DNA of 14,558 bases from Proteiniphilum sp. UBA4084 (GCA_002383605.1 DFYK01000065.1:1-14558); one strand, 5' to 3'. Shown: positions 1 through 7,107, counted from the first letter of the stretch. Made by a program: numbers and translations. Notes: generated by a model not told the origin, from the sequence alone.

Positions 1-239
1 AGCATCGGATACCGGTGTTTCACCTGGGTGAAGTTCTTGTTGATGTCACTTCCTACACGCATGGTGGGTGAGTTGGGATCGTACCACCCGGGATACTGTG
101 CCTCAAGTTCTGTCAGCTGCTGCATCATCCTGTCATACTCCCTGTCTGAGATGATCGGATTGGACAACACGTAGTAATTATAATTGTGCTCGTGAAGCTG
201 CTGACGAAGGGATTCTATTTTTTGTCGGATCGGATCCAT
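1..239 (-). CDS. ligA: NAD-dependent DNA ligase LigA, N-terminal fragment (runs off the window)
   Basis: This is the first 79 codons of the NAD+-dependent DNA ligase, which seals nicks during replication and repair using NAD+ as adenylate donor. The visible part is domain Ia. It contains the family hallmark around residues 22-36: Tyr22-Tyr23, then Asp32, Tyr35 and Asp36 in an ISDREYD segment, equivalent to the residues that bind the nicotinamide mononucleotide half of NAD+ in E. coli LigA. The second aromatic position is Tyr rather than the His of E. coli, a common variation. The catalytic KxDG lysine and everything after it lie outside the window. The ATG at 239 is the only sensible start: the upstream gene ends 8 nt earlier at 248, so the ligase is probably co-transcribed with, and perhaps translationally coupled to, the outer-membrane protein gene. 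Identity is confident; completeness cannot be judged. Confidence 0.93.
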   Translation of the reverse strand, partial: MDPIRQKIESLRQQLHEHNYNYYVLSNPIISDREYDRMMQQLTELEAQYPGWYDPNSPTMRVGSDINKNFTQVKHRYPM

Positions 240-247
240 ATATTTTT

Positions 248-1324
248 TTACTGAAAGATTTTCATCCAGGGATAACGGGCAGTCCGCCTCTCCGGCCTGG
301 AAAAGTTGTCGATGGAGGCCGACACGGAGAGTGTCTGCTGAAATAGCATATTCCCTTCCGTGAAGTGCAGGTTGCAATTCAGCCTGGCCGAAACCCGCTC
401 CGTTTCGATCAGACCTACATACCATTTGCTTTGCAGGTAGGCGGAGCCCCTCAGAAAGGGATTGCCCCAGTACAACTCCGAACCATATTGCGAATATAAA
501 CGCATGCGCGCATCACCCACATAGAAGGTATTCTCTGTTCCAAATCCCCAAAATGAAGCATCGGCCCGGGCAGTAAATCCCACCGGACTGTAGCTCAAAT
601 CTGCTTTACGATCACGTTCAAGCCCGGCAAGCAGACCGACTGAAAACAAACCGTTGAAGCTGTTTTCCGATTCGTATTCGATACCTGCAGACGTCATCAG
701 CTGCATGTGTTCGCTAACCCCGTAGGCAGGATTGCCTGGGTGCGTACCGGCATAATGAAAGAGATAGGACTGAAAATCACCAAAGAAAATGCCCTTTGAA
801 ACCTTACCCGACAGCCCCAGAAAGAAGTTTTCCCTCGCTTCGGGAGTCGCGTAGCCTGTCCAGTCCATCCAGGCATTGAAGAAATTACGCTCCTTGCCTA
901 TCTGCCAGAAGAAACCCTGCATGAGGGGCATGAAGTTGTTCACCGAGTCACTGAAGAAGAAGTCGGAATAGTTCGGCAAAGCCTCGATGCTCGAAAAGGA
1001 TCCTGCGCGAAACAGCACTTTTGGGGTTTCATATTGGTAATAGAGTACCAGCTCTGCTTTATCGGCCACCTCATCCGTACCCGGAATCTTAAGCAGGTTC
1101 ACCCCGCCCAAGAGGGCGTGGGCCGAATCCCAGGATATGCCCGCCAGCGGCTGCAGCCAGATGCCGTTCATTGTCTGGGGATCAATGTAAGATGATTTTT
1201 CATACTCCTGGTTATCGAAAAAATACTCAAATCCCAGTCTCCATCGATATTCCTGTGCCTGAAGGGAAAGGAGTGAACCGATGGCAGCAAACAGATAAAA
1301 AATTTTGCTCCGCATACCCGGCAT
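248..1324 (-). CDS. Putative outer-membrane beta-barrel (porin-like) protein of unknown function
   Basis: I do not recognise a named family. The 358-residue product begins with a signal peptide: a short basic start (MPGMRSK), a hydrophobic stretch of about 15 residues, then SLQAQ before the mature sequence EYRWRLGFEY, a cleavage context typical of Bacteroidota exported proteins. There is no lipobox Cys and no later transmembrane helix. The mature part is rich in aromatic residues and Gly, with alternating hydrophobic/polar stretches typical of beta-barrel strands (for example LVLYYQYETPKVLFRAG, LFSVGLLAGLE, GFTARADASFWGFGTENTFYVG). This supports an outer-membrane location, inferred from composition. 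An internal ATG at 1315 gives a slightly shorter signal peptide and is equally possible. The gene starts 30 nt after the MATE transporter gene and ends 8 nt before ligA. A weak -7-like element (TATCTTTA, minus strand, 1344-1337) lies just upstream, so it may have its own promoter as well. Confidence 0.7.
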   Translation of the reverse strand: MPGMRSKIFYLFAAIGSLLSLQAQEYRWRLGFEYFFDNQEYEKSSYIDPQTMNGIWLQPLAGISWDSAHALLGGVNLLKIPGTDEVADKAELVLYYQYETPKVLFRAGSFSSIEALPNYSDFFFSDSVNNFMPLMQGFFWQIGKERNFFNAWMDWTGYATPEARENFFLGLSGKVSKGIFFGDFQSYLFHYAGTHPGNPAYGVSEHMQLMTSAGIEYESENSFNGLFSVGLLAGLERDRKADLSYSPVGFTARADASFWGFGTENTFYVGDARMRLYSQYGSELYWGNPFLRGSAYLQSKWYVGLIETERVSARLNCNLHFTEGNMLFQQTLSVSASIDNFSRPERRTARYPWMKIFQ

Positions 1325-1354
1325 TATTTAAGGGGTTAAAGATACAAGAAAATC

Positions 1355-2689
1355 CTAAATCTTTCGGTCTTTCCATCTTCCACCGCGCAAATAAAAATAG
1401 GAAAGGATTGTCAAAAACAACCAGTAAACATGTTCCGTAGTCCATGCTGCCGCCACCGATGCCCGCAGGTGAATGATGATAAACCACATGTAAGAAACAT
1501 AAAACAGCAGTGTAAAGATCTCGAACCGAAGTGCGGTGCGCGTATTACCCGTACCCGAAACTGCACTGAATAGTACTGTTCCCACACTATAAAGCGGCAG
1601 GGAAGAGATCAATACGTACAAAGGAAGCACGGTATCCTGTATCAGCGAAGGATCATCGGTGTAGATATGGATCATGGCACGGGGAAAAACAGAGACAATG
1701 AGAATAACGACAGCCATCACCCCGAGGCTGATCAGTGAAAGCCGTCGGATAAGGGCCATGACCTGGCCGCTTTTACCCGCACCCATGGTGTTACTTACCA
1801 TGGTGCCGGTGGTGGAACCAATGGCATGCGAGGGAATGGTGAAGATGGTATAAAAGCTGCGTACAATGTTGGTGACCGCCAGAGAACGTTCGCCCATGTA
1901 GTTTTCGATGAATAGGAAGAAAAGCATCCAGGTGCCGATGGAGAACAGATACTGCACCATCATGAAGAGGGAGATATCGAGCACTCTTTTGATGACGTGC
2001 CACTGGAAACGAATTTTCGTGAAGCCATACTTCTCAGTGTCGACCTGTTTCCGGGTATAAAAGAAAAAGAAGAGCGTGGATGCGAACTCGGCAATAACCG
2101 AGGCAATGGCAGCACCGCCTATGCCCATCTCCGGCATGCCCAGGTTTCCGAATATAAGCCCGTAATCGAACACCAAGTTCACCAGCGCCATTACTATTGC
2201 GTTGATGGTAAGCACTTTCGTTCGCGCAATACCGATGTAAAATGCCCGAAACATTACATTGATAAAAGCGAAGACAAGGCCAAACACCCGCCACTCCAGA
2301 TACTCAGTCACGGCACCCGCCACATCGGCAGACTCAAACAGGGCGGGCAACCAGGCTTCTGCGCCGTAACGCAACAGCGGGATGAGCAGCATCGCCGGGA
2401 TAAACAAAAAGAGGGAGCCCTGTATCACGATGTCTCCTATCTGGCTGTAGTTACCCTCTCCGTTTCGTCGCCCGATCAGTATCTGGCTACCCATGCTAAA
2501 GCCAAAACCCAGTGTGTACAACGCAATGTAAATAATACCGGCCAGTGCCGACGCACCCAACTCCACTTCTCCCACACGGCCGAGAAAAGCGGCATCGATC
2601 ACCTGTATCAAGTTTTGCGCCAGCAGGCTCAACAAGATGGGCGTACTTATTTTTACAATGTGCCGGTTTGAATACACATCTTTGTACAA
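1355..2689 (-). CDS. MATE-family multidrug/toxin efflux transporter
   Basis: The 444-residue protein has about twelve hydrophobic segments and the N-terminal signature of the multidrug and toxic compound extrusion family: a short polar start (YKDVYSNRHI), then STPILLSLLAQNLIQVIDAAFLGRVGE with the conserved Asp and the GRVGEVELGA loop; the second half carries a related VSNTMGAGK segment. MATE proteins export cationic drugs or metabolites across the inner membrane by Na+ or H+ antiport; the substrate here cannot be inferred. The probable start is a TTG at 2689: the residues after it match the usual N-terminus of Bacteroidota MATE proteins, and an in-frame TAA at 2722-2720 with no ATG between excludes a longer form. 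A GTG at 2677 is the alternative. The TTG abuts a 10-bp inverted repeat in the gap after panD, which may limit its translation. It ends 30 nt before the barrel-protein gene. Confidence 0.9.
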   Translation of the reverse strand: MYKDVYSNRHIVKISTPILLSLLAQNLIQVIDAAFLGRVGEVELGASALAGIIYIALYTLGFGFSMGSQILIGRRNGEGNYSQIGDIVIQGSLFLFIPAMLLIPLLRYGAEAWLPALFESADVAGAVTEYLEWRVFGLVFAFINVMFRAFYIGIARTKVLTINAIVMALVNLVFDYGLIFGNLGMPEMGIGGAAIASVIAEFASTLFFFFYTRKQVDTEKYGFTKIRFQWHVIKRVLDISLFMMVQYLFSIGTWMLFFLFIENYMGERSLAVTNIVRSFYTIFTIPSHAIGSTTGTMVSNTMGAGKSGQVMALIRRLSLISLGVMAVVILIVSVFPRAMIHIYTDDPSLIQDTVLPLYVLISSLPLYSVGTVLFSAVSGTGNTRTALRFEIFTLLFYVSYMWFIIIHLRASVAAAWTTEHVYWLFLTILSYFYLRGGRWKDRKI

Positions 2690-2723
2690 TAAACCGCCTA
2701 TGCAGAAACAACCGGCGGTTTAT
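2689..2723 (-). promoter_or_regulatory. Inverted repeat over the MATE gene translation start (terminator or start-occluding hairpin)
   Basis: A perfect 10-bp inverted repeat (ATAAACCGCC at 2689-2698 and GGCGGTTTAT at 2714-2723) encloses a 15-nt loop. In the panD-to-MATE transcript the 3' arm covers the ribosome-binding region and the first base of the probable TTG start. The downstream bases are UUUAUUGU rather than a clean U tract, so it could be a leaky intrinsic terminator, a translational block, or both. The repeat is read directly from the sequence; its function is inferred. Confidence 0.55.
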
Positions 2724-2743
2724 ATGTTTAAATATTTTGGGTT

Positions 2744-3094
2744 TTATCTGATGCGATTGGTCTTTTCTTCCAGGTTGACAACCGTGGGTTGAAACACCTT
2801 GGCCTCTTCAAGCGGCATCACCGCATAACTCATGATGATGATGATGTCTCCCTTCTGTACCTTTCGTGCAGCGGCACCATTCAGGCAAATGATACCGGAA
2901 CCGCGCTCACCCCGGATGATGTAAGTCTCAAAACGTTCGCCGTTGTTGTTGTTTACCACCGCCACCTTTTCGTGTACGAACATGTTCGCGGCCTCAATCA
3001 GATCTTCGTCGATGGTGATGCTCCCCTCGTAATTCAGGTCGGCATCGGTCACCGTGGCTCTGTGTATTTTCGATTTTAATGTTTCTACCCACAT
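2744..3094 (-). CDS. panD: Aspartate 1-decarboxylase
   Basis: PanD decarboxylates L-aspartate to beta-alanine, the amine half of pantothenate and so of coenzyme A, in the cytoplasm. The 116-residue length is normal for the proenzyme. The self-cleavage site is intact: Gly24-Ser25 in YEGS, where the new N-terminal Ser becomes the catalytic pyruvoyl group. Lys9, His11, Arg54 and Tyr58, equivalent to the substrate-binding and processing residues of E. coli PanD, are all present, as are the LNGAAA segment and the EEAKVFQPTVV region near the C-terminus. The gene begins 3 nt after the panC stop codon, so the two pantothenate genes are almost certainly one translationally coupled unit. A 54-nt gap with an inverted repeat follows it. 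Confidence 0.97.
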   Translation of the reverse strand: MWVETLKSKIHRATVTDADLNYEGSITIDEDLIEAANMFVHEKVAVVNNNNGERFETYIIRGERGSGIICLNGAAARKVQKGDIIIIMSYAVMPLEEAKVFQPTVVNLEEKTNRIR

Positions 3095-3097
3095 AAA

Positions 3098-3940
3098 TTA
3101 TTTGTATCTGATGTTATCTATCAATCGTACGTTGCCACAAAAAACAGCAATACATCCCACCACGGTTTCCGAATCGTCCCAGGAAGCGACAAGCTGCAGC
3201 GTGTCACCATCAACGATTTCAAAATACTCAACCTGCAACACCGGCACTCCGTTAATCTGATCAATCACCCAATCGGTCAATTTATCGGGCGTGGTTGTCC
3301 CCGCCATCTCCCTACTTTCGCGCAGGGTCCTGTAAATATTTGCAGCATCGGTTCTTTCCTGTTCCGAGAGAAGGGTGTTGCGGCTGCTCAAGGCCAGTCC
3401 ACCGGGCCCCCTGACGATGGGGACACCCACAATTTGCACCGGCATCCGTAGCTGCGCCACCATGGCACGCACGATAGCCAGTTGCTGAAAATCTTTCTCG
3501 CCAAAATAGGCTTTATCGGGCTCCGTATAGGCAAATAATTTGCTTACAACCTGCGCCACACCGTTGAAATGGCCGGGCCGGAAACGACCTTCCATCACCT
3601 TATCGAGCAACCCAAAGTCGAAAATACGGGTGTCGGGCTCCGGATACATTTCCTCTACAGAAGGGGCGAACAGCACGCCGGCACCCATTTGCTCCAGCAA
3701 CACGCAATCGTCCTCCCATGTGCGCGGATATCGACGCAGATCCTCCTTGTTGTTGAATTGGGTAGGATTCACGAAGAGGCTGACCACACACACATCGTTT
3801 TCAGCGTAGCACAACCTGACTAATTCGGCATGTCCTGCATGCAGCGCACCCATCGTGGGTACAAAACCAATCGTTTTGCCTGCCCTGCGCAATGTACGTA
3901 ACGACTCCTTCAGGTGGGATATCGTATGAATGATTTCCAT
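3098..3940 (-). CDS. panC: Pantothenate synthetase (pantoate--beta-alanine ligase)
   Basis: PanC joins pantoate to beta-alanine with ATP, through a pantoyl-adenylate intermediate, to give pantothenate in the cytoplasm. The 280-residue protein is full length. Nucleotidyltransferase signatures are in place: TMGALHAGH at residues 29-37 (HIGH-type motif), the FVNPTQF pantoate-binding segment at 56-62, GEKDFQQL at 147-154, and SSRN at 185-188 in the KMSKS-like position. The downstream panD supplies its beta-alanine substrate, 3 nt away. It is the first gene of a minus-strand run and faces away from the GT5-like gene across a 197-nt intergenic region; a weak -7-like element (TTGCTTTG, minus strand 3965-3958) sits 17 nt upstream of the ATG. 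No panB is in the window. Confidence 0.97.
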   Translation of the reverse strand: MEIIHTISHLKESLRTLRRAGKTIGFVPTMGALHAGHAELVRLCYAENDVCVVSLFVNPTQFNNKEDLRRYPRTWEDDCVLLEQMGAGVLFAPSVEEMYPEPDTRIFDFGLLDKVMEGRFRPGHFNGVAQVVSKLFAYTEPDKAYFGEKDFQQLAIVRAMVAQLRMPVQIVGVPIVRGPGGLALSSRNTLLSEQERTDAANIYRTLRESREMAGTTTPDKLTDWVIDQINGVPVLQVEYFEIVDGDTLQLVASWDDSETVVGCIAVFCGNVRLIDNIRYK

Positions 3941-4137
3941 CTGTCTGTTTTAAACTGCAAAGCAACAAAATATTTGCCACATAGAGAAACCATTTTGCAT
4001 TATTTCACGGAAATAACGACTGACAAACGGGTTCTTCCCACTGTTTATCAATACTTTATAAAATTTATCCGAATTTATTTTGTAATTATCCGGATTTTTT
4101 TTATTATCTTTGTACTCAAATTAAGATAATTAGCTTC
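3941..4137. promoter_or_regulatory. Divergent intergenic region between panC and the GT5-like gene
   Basis: This 197-nt A/T-rich stretch separates two genes transcribed away from each other, so it should hold both promoters. A good plus-strand -7 element is listed separately. On the minus strand the nearest match to TAnnTTTG is TTGCTTTG at 3965-3958 (one mismatch), without a clear -33 TTTG. The short open frame crossing this region (3914-4129, plus) has no codon or family character and is not treated as a gene. Confidence 0.6.
4079..4112 (+). promoter_or_regulatory. Bacteroides-type promoter for the GT5-like gene
   Basis: TATCTTTG at 4105-4112 is a perfect match to the Bacteroidota -7 consensus TAnnTTTG, and TTTG at 4079-4082 could be the -33 element. 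The 22-nt spacer is slightly longer than the usual 19-21 nt and contains an 8-base T tract (4095-4102). Transcription would begin roughly 20 nt before the ATG at 4138. Confidence 0.65.
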
Positions 4138-4956
4138 ATGTCTCAGAAAAAAATTTTGTACATCTCCCAGGAGATCTATCCTTATCTCGATGAAACTCCC
4201 ATTTCGAATACTTCACGCTATCTTCCGCAGGCTATCCAGGAAAAAGGGAAGGAAATTCGTGCTTTCATGCCCAAATACGGAAACATCAATGAACGCCGTA
4301 ACCAGCTCCATGAGGTAATTCGTCTCTCGGGAATGAATCTGATCATCGATGACTCCGATCATTCGCTGATCATCAAAGTGGCTTCCATTCAGGCGGCAAG
4401 AATGCAGGTTTATTTCATCGACAACGAAGACTTCTTTCAAAACCGCGAAACGCTGGTCGACAAAAACGGCGAGGAATATGACGACAACGACGAGCGGAGC
4501 ATCTTCTTTGTGCGCGGCGTGATGGAAACCATCAAGAAGCTGCGCTGGGTACCCGACATCATTCACTGTCACGGATGGTTCACAGCGCTGGCGCCGCTTT
4601 TCATCAAGAGAGGATATGCCGATGACCCCTGTTTCAAAAATGCCAAAGTAGTTTATTCGCTTTTTGACGAGACCTTTCAAAAACCCTTCAACCAGGATAC
4701 GGCCGAGAAGCTTCGTTTCGAAGGTATCGGCGATCCGGAAGTAGAAAAGGTGAAAAGCAGGGGCATCATGGATTATGTGAACCTGATGAAGCTGGCTGCA
4801 GATTATTCCGACGGTATCATTCAGGCCGACAAAAATGTACATCCCGATGTGGTGAAGTATGTCAAACAAGAGAAAATACCGTTTCTCTCCTATGAGGCCG
4901 ACTTTGAGAAAAGTGCAGATGCCATTGATGCCTTTTACGAAAAAATAGACGCGTAA
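4138..4956 (+). CDS. Stand-alone GT5 glycogen/starch-synthase N-terminal-like protein, probably non-catalytic
   Basis: The 272-residue protein aligns by eye with the N-terminal Rossmann domain of bacterial glycogen synthase (GT5): a KILYISQEIYPYL start, a PKYG element near residue 45, a YFIDN segment, and WVPDIIHCHGWFTALAP at about 137-153, equivalent to the VHAHDWHAGLAP motif of GlgA. It stops where the C-terminal GT-B domain, with its catalytic Glu and ADP-glucose-binding Arg/Lys, should begin; GlgA is usually about 475 residues. The KTGGLADV nucleotide-sugar loop is replaced by DETPISNT (18-25), and HDW by HGW (145-147). Automated annotation often labels such proteins glycogen synthase; from these substitutions I infer it does not make glycogen and may be a binding or regulatory protein. 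The start is supported by a -7 element 25 nt upstream, and a hairpin with a T tract follows the stop. Confidence 0.8.
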   Translation: MSQKKILYISQEIYPYLDETPISNTSRYLPQAIQEKGKEIRAFMPKYGNINERRNQLHEVIRLSGMNLIIDDSDHSLIIKVASIQAARMQVYFIDNEDFFQNRETLVDKNGEEYDDNDERSIFFVRGVMETIKKLRWVPDIIHCHGWFTALAPLFIKRGYADDPCFKNAKVVYSLFDETFQKPFNQDTAEKLRFEGIGDPEVEKVKSRGIMDYVNLMKLAADYSDGIIQADKNVHPDVVKYVKQEKIPFLSYEADFEKSADAIDAFYEKIDA

Positions 4957-4960
4957 AGAC

Positions 4961-4979
4961 ACGAACGATTCGTTTTTTT
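4961..4979 (+). terminator. Probable rho-independent terminator after the GT5-like gene
   Basis: A short stem ACGAA / TTCGT (4961-4965 with 4969-4973) with a 3-nt loop is followed directly by a run of T (4973-4979), four bases after the GT5-like stop codon. The stem is weak (5 bp), so termination is likely partial. Confidence 0.5.
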
Positions 4980-5091
4980 ATTGTAGCTAAACCCAAATAT
5001 CATTAAAAAAGAGAAGAAAGCAACTCAACATCTTTCATTTGAATGTTTTTTTTTGGATATTTGCGGCTCAAAATCAAACTTCTTGCAACGA

Positions 5092-6486
5092 ATGAAGCGC
5101 AATTCCTTAATAAAAGGGCTATTCCTGATCTTTGCGGTGATTTTCACCCTCTCTTGTAACGATACGTTGGATCAGGTAGGGTTCACCATACAGCCCGGCA
5201 AGGACCGGCTGGAGCCGGGAGTCGACACGCTCGACATACTGGCACGTACCGTACAGGTAGACTCCGTTTACAGCAGAACAAAATACCCGGTTTTGGGCGA
5301 ATATGCCGATCCCGTGTTCGGAACCGTTCGGTCTTCATACATCGGTGAGTTTTATTTTCCCGAAGGCGCCGGGTTTAAAGAGGGTGCCAATATCGACTCG
5401 GTGCGGGTGATGGTTTCCTACACCACCATGGTGGGCGACTCACTGGCACCCATGGAGTTGTCGGTATACGAAGTCAACAAATCACTCAAAGGGGTGAACA
5501 AATACACCCACATCAACCCGACGGACTATGCCAACCTGTCGGCTCCACTCGGCAAACAGGTATTCTCGGGTAAAAATTCCACTTACAGAACCGGATCTTA
5601 TACGGCATCGGATTACTCCACTGTCAACTACAAGATCTATGACATCATCGTGAAACTGCCCAACACATTGGGTGAAAGCTTTCTGAACGAATATAACAAG
5701 CCGGGACACGGAAAGATGGTGAATGCCGATACCTTCCGGGAGTTTTTCAAGGGTTTGTATTTTACCACAACCTTCGGTAAAAGTACCATCGTAAAAGTGG
5801 ATGTCACTTCGCTCTATGTTCATTATCATTATCTCGATAAAAAAGGATCTTCCACCAATCAGGACACCATCCGGAGTACTGCTTTGAGCCTGAGTATCAC
5901 CCCGGAAGTGACCCAACTCAATTACATCCAGAACAACAACAGCCAGTTATTGGGTGAAAATGATACGCACACGTACGTAAAAAGTCCGGCTGGGGTAAAT
6001 ACAGAGATTACTTTTCCCTTATCCGAATTAAACAACAAGATCAAATCACAGGCGTTGAATCTGGCTAATTTCACCGTATATGCGGTGCCGGATGCATCTG
6101 AGAACCCCATGGTGAAAATCAGTCCGCCCGATTACCTGCTGCTAATCAACAAAGATTCATTGAACGGTTTCTTTGAACAACGTAAACTCATCGACAACGT
6201 GACCAGCTTTATCTCGTCGAAATTCGACCCAACCACCTATTCCTACAGATTCAGTAACATCTCTACGATGATCAACCATTACAATCAGGAACATGATGGA
6301 GCTGCTTTTGATCTGGTCTACTATCTGATCCCTGTGGATGCAACATTCACCAGCACGCAACAGAGCTACTATTCGCAGGCAATCAGCGTACTCACAGCAC
6401 TTCACAACCAGATGTGGCCGACAGCCGTGATGCTGGATAAACGTCGCGGGAATCTAAAGTTGGAACTGATATTCAGTAATTTTTAG
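5092..6486 (+). CDS. DUF4270-type exported lipoprotein
   Basis: The 464-residue product from the ATG at 5092 starts with a lipoprotein signal peptide: basic residues (MKRN), a hydrophobic core (LIKGLFLIFAVIF), then TLSC with Cys22 as the lipid-attachment site. The mature protein is soluble and beta-rich, with the segments LDQVGFTIQPGKDRL, YPVLGEYADPVFGTVRSSY and EGANIDSVRVMVSY that I associate with the Bacteroidota DUF4270 family, a lipoprotein family of unknown function often found after the GT5-like gene. The frame extends upstream only to a TTG at 5053, and the intervening codons look like promoter or leader sequence, so I chose 5092. The 135-nt gap from the GT5-like gene holds a terminator-like hairpin and a T9 tract (5046-5054), so the two genes may be partly separate transcripts. 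Location is probably the outer membrane or periplasmic face; function unknown. Confidence 0.82.
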   Translation: MKRNSLIKGLFLIFAVIFTLSCNDTLDQVGFTIQPGKDRLEPGVDTLDILARTVQVDSVYSRTKYPVLGEYADPVFGTVRSSYIGEFYFPEGAGFKEGANIDSVRVMVSYTTMVGDSLAPMELSVYEVNKSLKGVNKYTHINPTDYANLSAPLGKQVFSGKNSTYRTGSYTASDYSTVNYKIYDIIVKLPNTLGESFLNEYNKPGHGKMVNADTFREFFKGLYFTTTFGKSTIVKVDVTSLYVHYHYLDKKGSSTNQDTIRSTALSLSITPEVTQLNYIQNNNSQLLGENDTHTYVKSPAGVNTEITFPLSELNNKIKSQALNLANFTVYAVPDASENPMVKISPPDYLLLINKDSLNGFFEQRKLIDNVTSFISSKFDPTTYSYRFSNISTMINHYNQEHDGAAFDLVYYLIPVDATFTSTQQSYYSQAISVLTALHNQMWPTAVMLDKRRGNLKLELIFSNF

Positions 6487-6511
6487 ACGGAAAAATCAAG
6501 TTTATTTTTAC

Positions 6512-7042
6512 ATGCATCTGGTTTGCTCTCTTTCCATTTGGCTTTCTTCTTTCATATTCACCACAGTAGCATCTGCATCATTGTTGAAAGTTGAAATGAC
6601 CGGTGGCCTGTTTATTGTTCTTGTTATCTTACTATTAACACTGATACCCAAGGGAGTATTGATTTTTTACGCCTCCCGAAAATCGAAGGAGAGATATCAG
6701 GCAGATAACAAAGAAACCATCACAGAGTATGCTGAACCCAAGATCGACCACTACTTTGAAGAGATTCGCGAACTCGCCATACACAACGACCCCCTGTTTT
6801 TGAAGCGATTTACAGAAGTATATTCCGATTTTATCCGACGGATACTGCAAAAACATCCCGGATTGTTGAAATCTGAATTGTCACTTTGTGCGATGATCTT
6901 TCTAAACTTCTCTTCAAAAGAAATTGCCGAATATACCTTTATTCAACACCGCTCGGTACAGACCAATAAAAGCCGACTCCGAAAAAAATTGCAACTTAAA
7001 CCCTCTACAGATCTCTATAAGTATATCAGATCATTTGTTTGA
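6512..7042 (+). CDS. Small membrane-anchored helix-turn-helix protein (LuxR-like C-terminal domain)
   Basis: The 176-residue product has one or two N-terminal hydrophobic segments (about 5-24 and 31-53 from the start at 6512), then a polar region (SRKSKERYQADNKE), a helical region, and a C-terminal helix-turn-helix-like domain at about 120-170. The domain reads LSLCAMIFLNFSSKEIAEYT then HRSVQTNKSRLRKKLQL, closely resembling the DNA-binding C-terminus of Bacteroidota TPR/LuxR-type regulators, in which SxKEIA and RSVxxxxxRLRKKL are characteristic. It lacks the usual TPR sensor. It is therefore probably an inner-membrane protein with a cytoplasmic DNA-binding domain; the signal is unknown. An ATG at 6596 (MTGGLFIV) would remove the first hydrophobic stretch and leave one clean membrane anchor, and is a serious alternative start. 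It lies 25 nt after the lipoprotein gene and directly before the operator-like repeats upstream of nuoA. Confidence 0.72.
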   Translation: MHLVCSLSIWLSSFIFTTVASASLLKVEMTGGLFIVLVILLLTLIPKGVLIFYASRKSKERYQADNKETITEYAEPKIDHYFEEIRELAIHNDPLFLKRFTEVYSDFIRRILQKHPGLLKSELSLCAMIFLNFSSKEIAEYTFIQHRSVQTNKSRLRKKLQLKPSTDLYKYIRSFV

Positions 7043-7095
7043 TACATACTGAAATCCGATACCAGACATACCAAAAGGCAACCATTGCATTAAAA

Positions 7096-7107
7096 TCCAG
7101 TACTACA
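7096..7107. repeat. Operator-like palindrome, copy 1 (10 of 12 positions)
   Basis: TCCAGTACTACA matches TGTAGTACTACA at 10 of 12 positions. The following bases continue the similarity with copy 2: AGTACTACATTTATA (7099-7113) against AGTACTACATTCATA (7160-7174), a 15-base direct repeat with one difference. Confidence 0.6.

Noticed and set aside
1997..2671. A 224-codon plus-strand frame opposite the MATE gene
   Set aside because: It is antisense to a clearly recognisable transporter, and its His/Gln/Arg-rich translation has no domain character.
3914..4129. A 71-codon plus-strand frame across the panC/GT5-like intergenic region
   Set aside because: It overlaps the start of panC and the promoter elements of the GT5-like gene, and its Ile/Phe-rich end simply reflects A/T-rich DNA.
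4213..4962. A 249-codon open frame on the minus strand, antisense to the GT5-like gene
   Set aside because: It mirrors a confident coding gene that has a good promoter; its protein is of low quality and matches no family I know, so it is a shadow frame.
5053..5091. Upstream extension of the DUF4270-type lipoprotein to a TTG start
   Set aside because: The added residues would put a polar Cys-containing stretch before an otherwise ideal lipoprotein signal peptide starting at the ATG at 5092.
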